A stretch of DNA of 64,000 nucleotides from Ashinkailepas kermadecensis (GCA_034440615.1 JAOTOM010004618.1:296001-360000), one strand, 5' to 3'; numbered from the stretch's first letter, positions 34,493 through 45,285 are shown. Numbers and translations: made by a program. Notes: a model not told the origin generated them from the letters alone.

Positions 34493-35451
34493 CCCTTAAT
34501 GTCCATTAACACGCGCCATGGAGGGCCTCTGAAAATTACGCGCACTGGAGGGGGGCGGATTCCGCCCACCCCCTAAGATCTCGGCTCCTATTAAAGCTGG
34601 AGAAACGAAATTCGCAGGGTGGATGGGTACGGTAATGAACTCTATTGTGTGCAAAGTTCATGACCTTAGGTCAATATCTTCAAGGTTAAATGAGGTCACA
34701 TTTGTCAACATTTTCTTGTTTTGCGTGGCTTGGCTCGTCATTGTTATGGATCGCTGTGATTGTGTTTAAATGCTCCAAAATGGGCATCAATGATGTTTTG
34801 GACATTACTAATGATGCAATGCAGATGCTAGACCCAACATTTGACCTCAGGTCACCTGTATAGCAGCACTTTATCAGGTCAGTTACCTGTTCCAGTTACC
34901 GGAACCGGGCCGCCCGCCCGACTGCTCCGTCGGGCAGCTCGGCGCAATTGGCTTCGTGAAGAAAGGAGTGAAGTATATGAATAAAGTATGGTAACGCAAT
35001 GACAATCAGTACAAATGACAAGCAGTAGTGCATCTATGACAACATTCCAGTTGATCAAGTTTGGTTCCATTAACCTGTCATGAACTTGACCTGACTTGAC
35101 CTCGGTGACCTAACATGACCTTGAAACTATATAGGATATCAATATACATCAAACAAGTCTCTAGTGTTGCCAAGAACGCTTCCCTTTTGCGAATATACGG
35201 GAAGCGCATCAGCGCCGATTTTTGTGGTCTGGCGCTAGGAATTTATTTTTTACTTTAACGGCCCCTAACTTGAAAAATGTTCGGCCCGTTTCCATTTTTC
35301 TTGATTTAAACGACGCGCCGGTCATTTCTAAGCAGGTACGCAGAAAATCGCGTATATCGACCCGTAAAATCTGCAGTTATGTACGAAAAACCGGAGGCGT
35401 GGGCGGATTTCGTCCCACCCCTCCAGTGCGCGTGTTAAGGGACATTAAGGG
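34493..35451. mobile_element. non-autonomous element with long inverted ends (candidate)
   Basis: CCCTTAATGTCCATTAACAC at the left matches the complement of the right end (CCCTTAATGTCCCTTAACAC). The match continues inward through CGCGCACTGGAGGGG and CCGCCCACCCC, so the inverted ends are about 55-85 bp, with an insertion in the left one. No clear target duplication, so the boundaries could be off. It lies in the intron just upstream of the splice acceptor. Confidence 0.6.
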
Positions 35452-35677
35452 TGGTCCACTCTTCTTTGTGCCCACGACAGACTCAACCAGTCCTCCCCAG
35501 ACCTCGGAATAGCGCGAACACGTCCGTCTGGAACAATAGCATAACCGTGAGTAATTGTCTCTGCCAATCGTTGAGTGGCGAGAGAGGACGCGACTGTTGA
35601 CGTTGGCCGACGGCCCGGCTAACGCTGCTCCGAAGCCATGACCCAACCTGACCGGACTTGACCTCTCTGCCGGGCAG

Positions 35678-36166
35678 TGCGACTGCGGCCAGGACCAGTT
35701 CTGCAGCGTCTCCAAGCAGCGCCTGGACCCGTGCCGGCCGGCCGTGCAGCACGCCAACCGCAACGACACGGTCGTCTCGTGCGAGGTGGCGCAGTGGATC
35801 TGCGGCGCCGACAACCTGTGCGGCACGGCGCTCGACTACTACTTCCGCAACTGCCGCGCCATGTTCGCCGGCCGTCGCTGCTCGCGCCGCTGCAGCAATT
35901 CGCTGTCGATTCTGCAGCGCCAGCAGGGCGCCGCCAAGCTGCAGACGTGCGTCTGCGACGGCGACCAGCAGAGCCGCTCCGGCTGCAGGTCCGTCAAGCG
36001 CAACATGGATCGGCTGTGCTTCGGCAAGGACGTGGTGGACGAGGAGCTGGAGGAGCAGACGAACGTGATTGGTGGCGCCGCGGCGCGGACTTTTAGTGTG
36101 ACGTGTTTCGTGCAGGTGGCGCTAGTAGTGCTGCCGGCGGTTCTGGCGGAGATGAGGCCGAGGTGA
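35678..36166 (+). CDS. GAS1/GDNF-receptor-alpha-like protein, exon 2 (C-terminal)
   Basis: The last 162 residues begin CDCGQDQFCSVSKQRLDPC (end of cysteine-rich domain 1) after acceptor ..GGGCAG|TGC. A second full domain follows: VVSCEVAQWICGADNLCGTA, YYFRNC, CSRRCSNSLSIL, then CVCDGDQQSRSGC and DRLC. After an acidic linker (DEELEEQ) comes a hydrophobic tail (FSVTCFVQVALVVLPAVLA, then EMRPR and stop), which I read as a GPI-anchor signal with small residues (GGAAA) as a possible cleavage site. Two such domains plus this tail are the GAS1 layout; GFR-alpha usually has three. The exon is GC-rich compared with its surroundings. The reading frame fits exon 1 exactly (phase 0). No polyadenylation signal stood out in the following few hundred bases. 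Confidence 0.87.
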   Translation, partial: CDCGQDQFCSVSKQRLDPCRPAVQHANRNDTVVSCEVAQWICGADNLCGTALDYYFRNCRAMFAGRRCSRRCSNSLSILQRQQGAAKLQTCVCDGDQQSRSGCRSVKRNMDRLCFGKDVVDEELEEQTNVIGGAAARTFSVTCFVQVALVVLPAVLAEMRPR

Positions 36167-37161
36167 TTCGGGGATCAAGTCTTGCCAGGGCGGGTCCGGT
36201 GCGCCATTGTTGTTTTGTGCGCCAACACATTCCTAAGAGAAATACTCAGCAGATGATCGTTGTGCAGTTCACCTCAGAGTGTTTTGTATCCGATTTTTTC
36301 AGCGTGGTTTTATGGTGGTAGCAGTGGTCCGCGTACACCACTGACTGACTGATGCTCTGTCTCAAATTACAGTGGAAAATGTCTATATGGCGGTAAAGAC
36401 TAGTGTATGGCATCGGACTCCTGGAGCGGTTATCATGTCCTGCTGTTTCCAGAGAGATTAGCGGTAGCCCATGTTTCATCGCGTTTTCTTGGCGTTGTGC
36501 ATGGTTCATGGTATGCATGTCTTATCTAGATGATTCAACTAGTCACCATGTACAAATGTGATGGCCAGACGGCTGCAACCGACTCGGCGCCTCTGACGAA
36601 ATCACCCGGTGTATGAGTTGAATACCTCACCCCAGAGCCAAGCAGTACAGTACGGACGTCATTTGTTGACAGCATACGTAGGGACTGAGCCAGGCGGAAG
36701 CGTGCTGATGTGTCGGAGCTTTGTAGTTGACATCGAGGGAGGAAGGCTCGGCCATCGTGAGTCTTGGGGATCGAGTCCCCTCAGTATGAAAAGCTGACTA
36801 TCCAAACTGTTTTATTATAATCAGAATACCCACCCGGACGTGCGGGCTACTTCTGCTGCGGCAGATGTTCTGAAACTGTGTAAGCACTGTTGGAGAATAT
36901 CGATTTCTTTGAAAAGGATCTCTCTCTCTCTCTCTAAGTGTGAAGCACAAAACGTGTTTATCATTGAAGTCCATCTGTGTCGTGTTGACATTTTCGAGAC
37001 AGAACGCGCGGCGGCGCCTCCGCCCAACGGGAACCAACCCCACACTTGTGTGAATGAATATGTGTGTTTATACCATGTGGGAAGGAATACAAGAAAAAGA
37101 TGGTGCTTTACTTGTGACGCCACAACGGCACACACACACACACACACACACGCGTGCCGTA
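36167..37161. other. downstream of GAS1-like gene; (CT)n and (CA)n
   Basis: Short CT run at about 36920 and CA run at about 37127-37150. The proximal part is presumably the 3' UTR. Nothing else recognised. Confidence 0.4.
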
Positions 37162-37320
37162 GGGGGCGAGTGGTCTAGGGGTAAGATGCTCGTCTCACAA
37201 TCGAAAGGTTGTGGGTTCGAGTCTCGCCTGTCGCTACTCTTCGCCCGCGACCAATCGGTGTGAGATTGGCGACGCTACATGACTCAACGGTCGTCGTGTC
37301 GTAAAACCAATAACCAACCA
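37162..37320 (+). mobile_element. SINE family 1 (copy 7)
   Basis: Full copy. ACACGCGTGCCGTA at 37148-37161 and 37321-37334, a perfect 14-bp duplication at the edge of the CA microsatellite. Confidence 0.95.
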
Positions 37321-37334
37321 ACACGCGTGCCGTA

Positions 37335-37967
37335 AACGATGCCGATTCCCGGGGGCGTGCGTGGCCGTCGCTTCTCACTTGTTTGGCAGCATTGGCTCAC
37401 AGTAGCAGCAGCAACCCACAGCTTTGGCAGCTCGCAAACAAACCGAAGCTTAGCCATCGGGTATATGAGCGACACTAGATGGAAATTACCTTCGAAGTAG
37501 CTTTTGCCATCAAAAAGGTCAGGTGGCCCCTCCAAATTTCACAGTGACATACACGATTGTGAATCGTCACCCACCGCCGTGAACCACGACAATGTTCCGG
37601 TCGCGTGGGTATCGTTTCATACACTATTCAGCGTGCCGCTACCCCCATCGCTGGCGGGTCCAGCCGAATTTAAAACATGGGGAGGGAAGCAAGCGGTTAG
37701 ACAGCCGGTCTGTTCCAGCAAACGTCGACAAGCCGCCAAATGTTGACGGGCTGATTAGGAAAAAAAGCTTTTGAGCAGAGATCTGGGTGTTCTGCGGTCG
37801 CATACATGGGAAATATTTATTTCGGTTGGGAGAGCGAAATACATGGATTCACCCAGGATATTTATTATGCCCCAAATGCGATTGGGGAAAATGACTGATT
37901 GGTCCCCTTCCTTTCACGGCAAAAGGAGAAGTGGGCATGGCCGTATTAACAGCCCCCGCCTCCCTGC
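37335..37967. other. no gene seen
   Basis: No recognisable repeat or protein motif. Confidence 0.3.
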
Positions 37968-38180
37968 ACCCGATATCTACCGCTGCTCACATCACACCGC
38001 AGATACTCCCCCGCCCATGTTATATGTCGATTTGTCGCCCCTCCTCCCCCATCCGATATACCGCTGTCCACATCACACCGCAGATACTCGCCCCGCCAAT
38101 GTGATATGTTGATTTGTCGCCCCTCCCTCCCCACCCGATATACCGCTGTCCACATTTGTCGCCCCCCCTCCCCACCCGAT
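37968..38180. repeat. tandem repeat of about 75-80 bp, 2.5 units
   Basis: ACATCACACCGCAGATACTC and CCCGATATACCGCTGTCCAC recur, with a shortened last unit. Confidence 0.85.
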
Positions 38181-40434
38181 GTGCCGCTGTCGCTGCCCGG
38201 CGGTCTGACCGGCGGCGTCACGTGACTCACAGCCGTGACTCACCCATCACGCGCCGAGACGCGTCGCAATGGCCGCTCACGCTGGTGAGTCACGTAGTCG
38301 GGTGTCCGGGCAGGGGTCGGGATCGGACGTGTCGTTGTCGAGCCCCTCCGGACTCCTCCGGGAATCGCCGCCCGCCCCCTCTCCCACCCCACCCCTTCGG
38401 CAGCGCGTGGGCCGCTCGTGAGTGACCGTTTTGTGTGTCACGTGAGGTGGACCCCGACGGAACATTACAATAGCATGCACACAATTAGGTTCTAACTGAT
38501 GGAAGCTGAGGCTTCAACCCTGGATGCTTAATAACTCGATGGAAGGCTTAGCCTGGATCTGATGCCTCATTAGTGTCTATTTGTATACTTTTGGGTTCTT
38601 CCCCCCCCCATCCCCACCCAATAGTATCAATGCTTAGCATAAAGCCCCGCCCTGGTGCCGCTCCTATGGATTTCAGCCCGCCCATTGCCTCCATGTATTG
38701 AGCTCCTCAATTATTTTCAGAAGTCAACACCTTTGTGAAGTGCACTCCAGCAGATTGCAGCGAGATCCTGAATCCCGAGAGATCGCTGCGGCATAACCCT
38801 CCTTGGGATCTCGGATTGAAGAAGGTTCTCCGACAAAGCTCACAGCAATGTAGAATATCCGCATATGTCGGAAAAAGTCGCATTCTGACGCTCGTGGATG
38901 GAGGTCAGAGTCTTCTCAGTACAAAGCAGACAAAGGGTGATAGCCAGGAACCGTACCTTCCCTTTATGTAGATAATGTGGAGAAATAAAACAAATATTTC
39001 CCCACGAAGCACAGCAAGTAAGAGGCACTTAAGCACATTTATAACTTCGATTTTCCGTACAATGACGCGAAAGCCTGCAGCTTACCTGGGGCATTCATAC
39101 CATTACATTTTGTGTATAATCCAGGAATATTTCAGAAGCACAGTGGTGCATCGGGAAGGCATGCGAGAAGTCGTTTTGGACGGCCAAACATGTTGATCCT
39201 ACGGGAAAGGTATTGAAAGCTAAATCGTTATCCCAAAAGCTCTCGGTTTTTATGGATTATAGGACTCTGTAGGAGTATTATTGTAATTGTACATTTGTCC
39301 TAGGATCCATAGAAAGGAAGCCAATTTCAGCTATGCATAACATACACGTTGGGGAGGGAAGTTTTTCTCCCCCACCTCTGGAGTCGCCGATACAGACACG
39401 CGAATTAAGTGCACGAGCTTGACAAAGATTCAGGGGACTCTAGTGGGTGTGGACATGCCAATCTGCTGCTGTGTCTGAGCGCGTCCTTAATTTTCATCAT
39501 AGTTCAGGATTTAGTAGTCATTGCGAAAAGATAGAATCGCAGCATGTACGAAATGTGCATCGCACAAGAATATCCAGAATATCCGCATCAATTTAAGGAG
39601 CAAAAACTCGCTTTGTTAAGCACAAGGGAGCGAGTCCATTATCAATTAAAACTGAAGTGCAAAATTATCATAGTATTTTGCACTGAAAACCTGGGTCCTG
39701 AAATCCACAAGACTATTCCAGAAACAACCCTAGATCTCCAATCTCGCAGAATTTTGGACAAACATCACGCTTCATATCCGACGAGAAGGTTGAAGAACGG
39801 ATCCTGGTCTTCAGTGGAACATTCAACGCAATAGTCGCCATATAATTACAATTGCAACACATTTTTGATATACGAGACTACGATATTTGTTCATAGGATT
39901 TGTTTAACCGGTCTGCTCGGGCGGTACGTTTGCTGAACGGACGACTGATACACAGCGCTGCAGGGGCGTCCGGTCGTGGTTCGGAGAAGGCATAGAAGAA
40001 GATATACCTTCGTAGAATAAAAATATAACTACGGTGCCTCAGACAGTGCACAGCAGGCCCCCCCCCCCGCTCCGAAAAACCGCGAGTTAGGGTTAGAGCT
40101 CCAATATCGTTAAAATCCGACGATTTTCGAAACCGTGTACCATTATTGGTCCGACCGGAGCCTTGTTCCACAGCCTGAGTACGTGACGCCTGCGCCGAAA
40201 TTAAGGCATTCCTCCATGGCTGTAAATGTCCCACGAAGCCAGGGGGTCTAAGTCCTTATTTTTAAGACATATCTTCAGATTCATTAGGGAAAATGACAAA
40301 TTGCCGTTAGCATGGCACCAAACCATGGTGTCCAGACCCCGACCCACCCAGGATCTCCAGCCATGCCTGACTGGACGCGGTAAGCTGTTCCACAGCTTGC
40401 GTACGCGTCGCGTTCACAGTTAGACACTCGTGGC
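38181..40434. other. no gene seen
   Basis: Includes a GC-rich part (to 38450) and AT-rich DNA after it. Open frames at 38735 and 39544 have no recognisable motifs, no good start context and no repeat relationship I can see. Confidence 0.35.
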
Positions 40435-40535
40435 GAACGAGCGACAGAAGTGGCGGGAACTGCGAGCGACAGAAATGGCGGGAACTGCGAGCGACAGAAA
40501 TGGCGGGAACTGCGAGCGACAGAAGTGGCGGGAAC
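40435..40535. repeat. 25-bp minisatellite, 4 units
   Basis: GGCGGGAACTGCGAGCGACA plus GAAAT/GAAGT. Confidence 0.95.
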
Positions 40536-40789
40536 TCCCAGTGCTGCAGATGCCTGCTGCACCTGAGACACCGTCAATGCAGCCAAGGAAAAGATGATTC
40601 TTTGTAATCAGGGCGAGTGATTGTAATCAGGATCGCTGTGGTCATCGTGGAATCATTGTATCCATCCTCGCAAAGTGATCTCGTCGTTACTTTCTGTCTC
40701 CACACCTTCCATGAGCTCGATAATGATGTTTACTTCGATTTCCTGTAAGTTAGCTGCCATGACGAAAAATTAGTACAAATCACGGCCAA

Positions 40790-40995
40790 TCTACAACTCG
40801 AGTGAATAGGGCTATGCAGATATTGGTAAATGTGTAGAATGTTGGTGGATAGTTTCATTGGAGTTTAGAATGCGGTATTGCTTCGGGTGCTGGGTGTCTT
40901 TGTCCAGGCGTATAGTACCTTCCCTTTACAGTCGTAACCCAGATGGGCCCTATGGCTCTCATTAAGTCTGAACACCTGATGACTTTATGATTCTA
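40790..40995 (+). mobile_element. CR1-like LINE 3' UTR fragment
   Basis: GAGTGAATAGGGCT, GAATGTTGGTGGATAGTTTC, ACCTTCCCTTTACAG and CAGATGGGCCCTATGGCTCT match the LINE tails at 46.04-46.24 and 63.6-63.87 kb. It ends ATGACTTTATG, a remnant of the 8-bp tail repeat. Confidence 0.75.
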
Positions 40996-40999
40996 TATT

Positions 41000-41050
41000 T
41001 TATTTATTCATACTGTACGCGGAGGGCATGTATCGTGAAATAAATAACTA
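41000..41050 (+). mobile_element. 3' end of the LINE family at 52.2-54.0 kb
   Basis: GGAGGGCATGTATCGTGAAATAAATAA matches the minus-strand 3' end at about 52250-52280. It is directly next to the preceding LINE tail. Confidence 0.6.
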
Positions 41051-42103
41051 TGTTCTAACTCTAAAACGCTCGGAAACTTGTTCCCAATTGCGCGTGTGAT
41101 GTTTTCGTCTGTCGCCACACACCCTCCATGGGAGCACCATTGTAATCTGCGCAAGCTGCATCTCCTCGGCGCCGGACACACTTCCACAGAAGTGCAGCGT
41201 CATACGTTTAAACTGAACTAATCAACACCAGGCGGTGGGACTACTTTCGGTGCACGCGGGCCTGCGGAACAGAACCAGACCATTTATCTGGCGGGCGGCC
41301 AGAGTCGGGCGGGTGACTCATCAGATCTTGACATCTGAGCACCAGATCCCCCCTCCCCATCGCCCGTTGAGTGTAGGCTGCGCGCGCCTCTGTCGGCCAG
41401 GGCCGTTCGCCGTTACTCGCCGCCGCCGTGTGACCGGCAGACATTTCCGGGTCGGCCCGCCGCCGCACAGCACGAGCCTGCCGCGCCTGTACGACAGCCG
41501 AATCCCTGTCTGGCAAGGTGGCGGCGCCCGGATCACAACCTGTCGACGGGACGAGCGCGCTCAGCACGTAGTTCCAGGGAGGCGTAGTGCCGCGCTCGAA
41601 TGCCAGCCGACAAACACTGCGTCTGACTGTGCCGAGCCCAGCTGACACGGCCGGATCGGGGCGAGAACCGACCGTGTCACCAGCCTGGCGACGCCCCTGC
41701 CACGCCGCCGCCGCCCCAGGCGTCCGGGAGGTGGCCGGCCCGGCGCGCCCGTTCTCGGAAGCGGCCGGCCGCCCCGCCGATCGGCGGAGAAAGCGAGGGC
41801 GGTTGTGGGTTGAGTGACGGCTGCACCGGAGAGGGTCGTGACTAGCACCAGGTTAAACCCGAACCGCCTGACGGCAGCGAAGCACAGTCGCCTCTGAGGC
41901 GGGGCTGAAGACAGCGGCAGCCTCTGCGGGCACAGTACGGATTGTGTCGCTCCTGAGAACCGGGGACGGCTCCAGGCCCGACAGCGAAGTTTCGCTGAAG
42001 TCCGCCCACGCGTCCGAAGACTCCGGCTGTCACACCCATAACCTTCTACCGGGAACGCCTACGTCGCAATGTTGTTCTTCTTGCCGCTGTTTCCAGCTAC
42101 TCT
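41051..42103. other. CpG-rich stretch, possible promoter or first exon
   Basis: 41230-42060 is markedly GC- and CpG-rich compared with its surroundings, without tandem repetition. Open frames exist on both strands (for example 41587-41817 plus and 41241-41648 minus), but none has a recognisable protein motif. A CpG-rich promoter region of an unseen gene is possible. I cannot support a specific CDS. Confidence 0.35.
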
Positions 42104-42389
42104 CAATGGCGGATCCTGAGGGGGAGGAGGAGGAGGAGGAGGAGCCAACTGCCGGCATGTGCGAAGATGTGGCGTCCCTCCAGGACGCTTGAGTGCATCT
42201 CCCCTCCCCCTCCCCAGTTCAACGAATTTTCAGCTGATGACGCCCCCAATAGTACATAAGGCCCCATTGCAGGACGATCGCGTGCACCCCCTAAAAACGT
42301 TGCTCAAAGTCAACGGCGCCCATCCAGAGAAATAATTCCCTCGGTACAAGTGCCCCCTGCCTCGATGACAATTTCTGAATTCGCCATTG
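42104..42389. mobile_element. hAT-type MITE, 286 bp, 8-bp TSD (7/8)
   Basis: Left end CAATGGCGGATCCTGAGG; complement of the right end CAATGGCGAATTCAGAAA. GCTACTCT at 42096-42103 and GCTACTCA at 42390-42397 form the target duplication. The interior contains the G-rich repeat (GTTCAACGAATTTTCAGCTG as complement of the 4.5 kb phrase), so it belongs to the same family as 4475-4687. Confidence 0.82.
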
Positions 42390-42514
42390 GCTACTCATCG
42401 ACCAAACATTGGCTGGAAATGGATTTTTTTCAATATCGCTCGTATCTACTAAGACGGTGCTGACTTCGCAAGGAACATTCGGTCTCATGTAGGACCATGT
42501 AGGATGTACCATCT

Positions 42515-42595
42515 AGATAGGCTTAACCCAGATGGGCCCCTGTGGCTCTTATTAAGCCTTAATACTTTATGACTTTATGACTTTATGTAGAAAAA
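42515..42595 (+). mobile_element. CR1-like LINE 3' tail with ACTTTATG repeats
   Basis: CTTAACCCAGATGGGCCCCT, GTGGCTCTTATTAAGCC and then ACTTTATG in tandem. Octamer tails are typical of CR1-type LINEs. Confidence 0.75.
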
Positions 42596-42617
42596 GATAA
42601 CTCAAGTCACATGTGTT

Positions 42618-42645
42618 ACATGTGATTGAGTGAATGGGGCTGGAT
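42618..42645 (+). mobile_element. left part of a LINE 3' UTR split by the 42.6-46.0 kb element
   Basis: GATTGAGTGAATGGGGCTGGAT ends exactly at the element. The interrupted tail resumes with GGATAGGTAAGG at 46042. Confidence 0.7.
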
Positions 42646-43060
42646 AGTAGGCTGGGTCATGGGTGGGTCGATGTTAAGTTTTCAAAAACGGCTAGTGAAA
42701 TTATCATGACAAATAGCATTCTGAACTCACATGATTTTTTTCAGATTTTTAAAATCAATTCTAGGGGTGGCCCCCTCCCGTTTTTTAGGACCATGTTTGC
42801 CAAAATTAACACCAAATTACAATTTTGTGCATGATGGAATTTATCTAAGTGATTCAAACTGATATCATGGGTAGTACCGTGTGCCTTTTATCATATGTGC
42901 GAGTTTCTTAGTCCTGTCGCTTGTGGTTGTAGAGATATTCGTGTTATTAAGTCGAGTTTTGGCAACACCATCTGTTGAGCGGGAGTAGAACTATGGGTGA
43001 TAACATCCGTTCCCGACGGTTTAATCGAGCGCAAATGTGGGGAAACGACGAAAGGTAACA
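42646..43060 (+). repeat. left TIR of the 3.4 kb element
   Basis: Aligned with the reverse complement of 45635-46041. The best block is AACGGCTAGTGAAATTATC through ATTCTGAACTCACAT and TAGGGGTGGCCC. The inner block contains GAGATATTCGTGTTATTAAG and GTTTTGGCAACACCATCT. By eye about 88-90% identical in the outer 130 bp and about 70% further in. Confidence 0.85.
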
Positions 43061-43636
43061 ACATCACCTTCAAGCATGCTTCCCGTGTCTAACTGACACC
43101 TAGAGGCGTCACCAGAAAACGCGAGTAGGGGGGGGTGGACTTCAATCGTCCCCGGCGACCGGCCCAGCTTGCATACCTACTTCCGCTACATCGACGTTCT
43201 GTATAGATTCATGGAAAAATCAAGTGGATCAGCCCCCCCCCCCCCGTCTAGTTGCGAAGCTTACGGCTGGAGCCCCCTATGCCAATCCCTGACGACACCC
43301 CTGCCATTATTAAACGTTTTACCTTCCAAGTTCCACCAGACGTTTCAGGTGTCGGCGCTGCAGGTAGTCCGATCAACGTTGTTACCAGTTCACACTGAAA
43401 ACGCTGGTGACGCACATCCGCCTTTCTCGTTAGAATGGCTTTGGTATGGGCTGTGGCCTGTGAAATCTAACTTCAGCTAAAGCCGCACAATGACTATCGC
43501 TAACAGGAAACGACATTTTCCAAGTCAAACATGGTTTATTCTTTCGCAAACAGGCCAGCGAACTTCGGACCACCAACACAAGTGCACACCTGCACACAAC
43601 TTGCTTTCATCCATTCCAGCCATCCTATCTGGTCAT

Positions 43637-45285
43637 CTACAAAACTTCAAAATCAAAGTCCTGCTTGGACTGAAAGGATGGCACCGCTAGCCTATGGCTC
43701 ATCTTCGCACAGATGAATCCATGCCGAGCAGCATCGCCCACAACGCCGCAGATGCCTCCGTGACACATTTTACAGCCCTCTCTACCGCCTGGGTGTGCAC
43801 CGGGTACATCGGTACACGTTCCCCCGCTGCGTCCAGGTCTCGCTCACTTGTTGACAGCGTCAGGGGGGGGGGCTCAGTTATGAGCTCCTGATCCCAGTTG
43901 ATTAGCTCCGTGTACTTTGTTGCCGCAAACCTAATTTTTGGCAGTCCGTACGGTCTTACGTCATCTGCGTCTTCTGTTCTGTTCCGCCGGCACTCGATTA
44001 TGATCCTGACCGCCCGCTCTCTGATCGTCACATCGCTGTCGCATAGCATGGCCAGCAGCAGTGATTCAGGGTGGGCCCAGTAGGCGTTTCTCTGAATGAC
44101 CGGCTGGATTACCTTTTGCACGCGGTCCGGGAGATGTCTGAGCAGTTCTACACTGCGGTAGAGGTTTTTGGCCCCGTCTTTGCAGAACGGGTGTGATTTT
44201 ATATAAAACCACATCGGGGCATAGTGATTCACAACAAAATGTACCAGGACTTCAAGATTGTTATCTGGTTTGGTCGTCGAAACGTACAAGCGCAAAATAC
44301 GGGCAGCGAGAGTAAGCCACCTGGCCATATTCAGGGGACCGATCTTTCTGGTCGCTAACTCCCTTGGGATGCACCCACCCTGAACGGCGATAGCCAGCTG
44401 ATGCAAAATAAGCTGATCGGTGCTGAGGTCTTTCACGATTTCCTCGGGTAGATCTTGGACCTGACCCGGCGCAGGCTCATACGCTGTGACTGGCCTTTGT
44501 TCCAAGTCACCTGCCAGTTGCGTACCGATCGGTCCACTGAATGACCGCGGACCCGTTGTACCGCCGTCTAACTTATTGAAAATTGCTCGGAGATTTAGTT
44601 CATTTTGGTGCAACTGGCATATGAACCAATGGACGGCTTTCCCCTCAAATAATTCAAACATACGGCACACTCCACCATGCCGCCCAGTATTCACGGCCGT
44701 TCAGTCTGCCCCGATTACGACAACTCCACCACCATATTCGGCAGCGACGGCATGGAGCTCTCTAAAGATATCACACGCCTTTCCTGACGCTGGGGTGAAG
44801 TGAGTTAAATACTCGCTGCCGGGCTCGGCCACAACAGCAATGTGCTCTTCCTGCAGTTTTGTTTTTGATGGGCCGGCTTCGTCTCGTTCGATCATTACAT
44901 ACGACATATCCTTTCGACCGTCAAAATACAACCCTGTAACACCTGTATCAAACGCTCTAGATTTCCTCTTTTCTGCCTCCTCGTTTCTCGCAGCTTTCCT
45001 GGCCCTTTCGACTTTTTTATGGTCGACTACATGCGTCGTATCCCCAGGTACGATTCTCCCGATATCTAACTGAAAGCCGTTTACGACGGCTGCCGCTGCG
45101 CGGTTTGAAATCCCATATCTATCTGCGGCTAGTGCCATACTTCTTAGCTTATCTAGGTTTCGACAGCCGAGCTCCTCGCCTTCAGAGTCGTCCGTTGGTG
45201 ATGCTCGGTCTTCCATGTCCCATGCAGACGGCATCTCTGGTTCAGCCGCCGCCTCCAAATCGCCGTCTCCTGGTTCAGACGCCAT
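43637..45285 (-). pseudogene. transposase-like gene with one in-frame TGA and one frameshift
   Basis: From ATG at 45285 a frame runs 194 codons to TGA at 44703-44701, then continues in the same frame for 334 codons to 43699. Near 43745 the frame must shift: another frame then gives VVGDAARHGFICAKMSHRLA and ends at TAG 43639-43637, which suits the preceding CVTEASAA better than the nominal ending. Visible features: an acidic N-terminus; TGLYFDGRKD (Asp122); VVVIGAD (Asp194) followed by NTGRHGG; HWFICQLHQNEL with C-x2-H (Cys223, His226); and GTTGPRSFSGPIG. Asp, Asp and C-x2-H in this order recall RNase H-fold DDE/D transposases such as hAT and MULE, but I do not recognise the superfamily. Similar uncharacterised proteins exist in arthropods and cnidarians (recollection, unchecked). 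It sits alone between the inverted repeats, so it is probably the element's own transposase, now broken. Confidence 0.65.

Larger units (their letters stand above)
27159..35677 (+). other. 8.5 kb phase-0 intron of the GAS1-like gene
   Basis: Donor CAG|GTGAGA; acceptor TTGACCTCTCTGCCGGGCAG just before 35678. The intron splits the first cysteine-rich domain. It contains a family 2 SINE, a family 1 SINE, two hAT-type MITEs with target duplications, an element with inverted ends and several minisatellites. No internal exon was recognised; one could be missed. Confidence 0.75.

Noticed and set aside
39544..39834. 96-codon frame
   Set aside because: No recognisable motif, and no evidence beyond length.
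41241..41648. CpG-rich open frames at 41.2-42.2 kb as coding
   Set aside because: GC-rich DNA leaves frames open on both strands; no domain, start context or splice pattern supports any of them.
43100..43312. MITE with TAGAGGCGTCACCAG / CAGGGGTGTCGTCAG ends as a firm call
   Set aside because: The ends resemble hAT MITEs, but no 8-bp duplication was found; left as a note within the 3.4 kb element.
43699..44694. second ORF as an independent gene
   Set aside because: Its apparent start is GTG (44694), it is in the same frame as the upstream ORF, and the protein sense continues across the TGA.
44701..44703. selenocysteine codon
   Set aside because: No SECIS-like hairpin was recognised downstream, the gene also has a frameshift, and a transposase is an unlikely selenoprotein.
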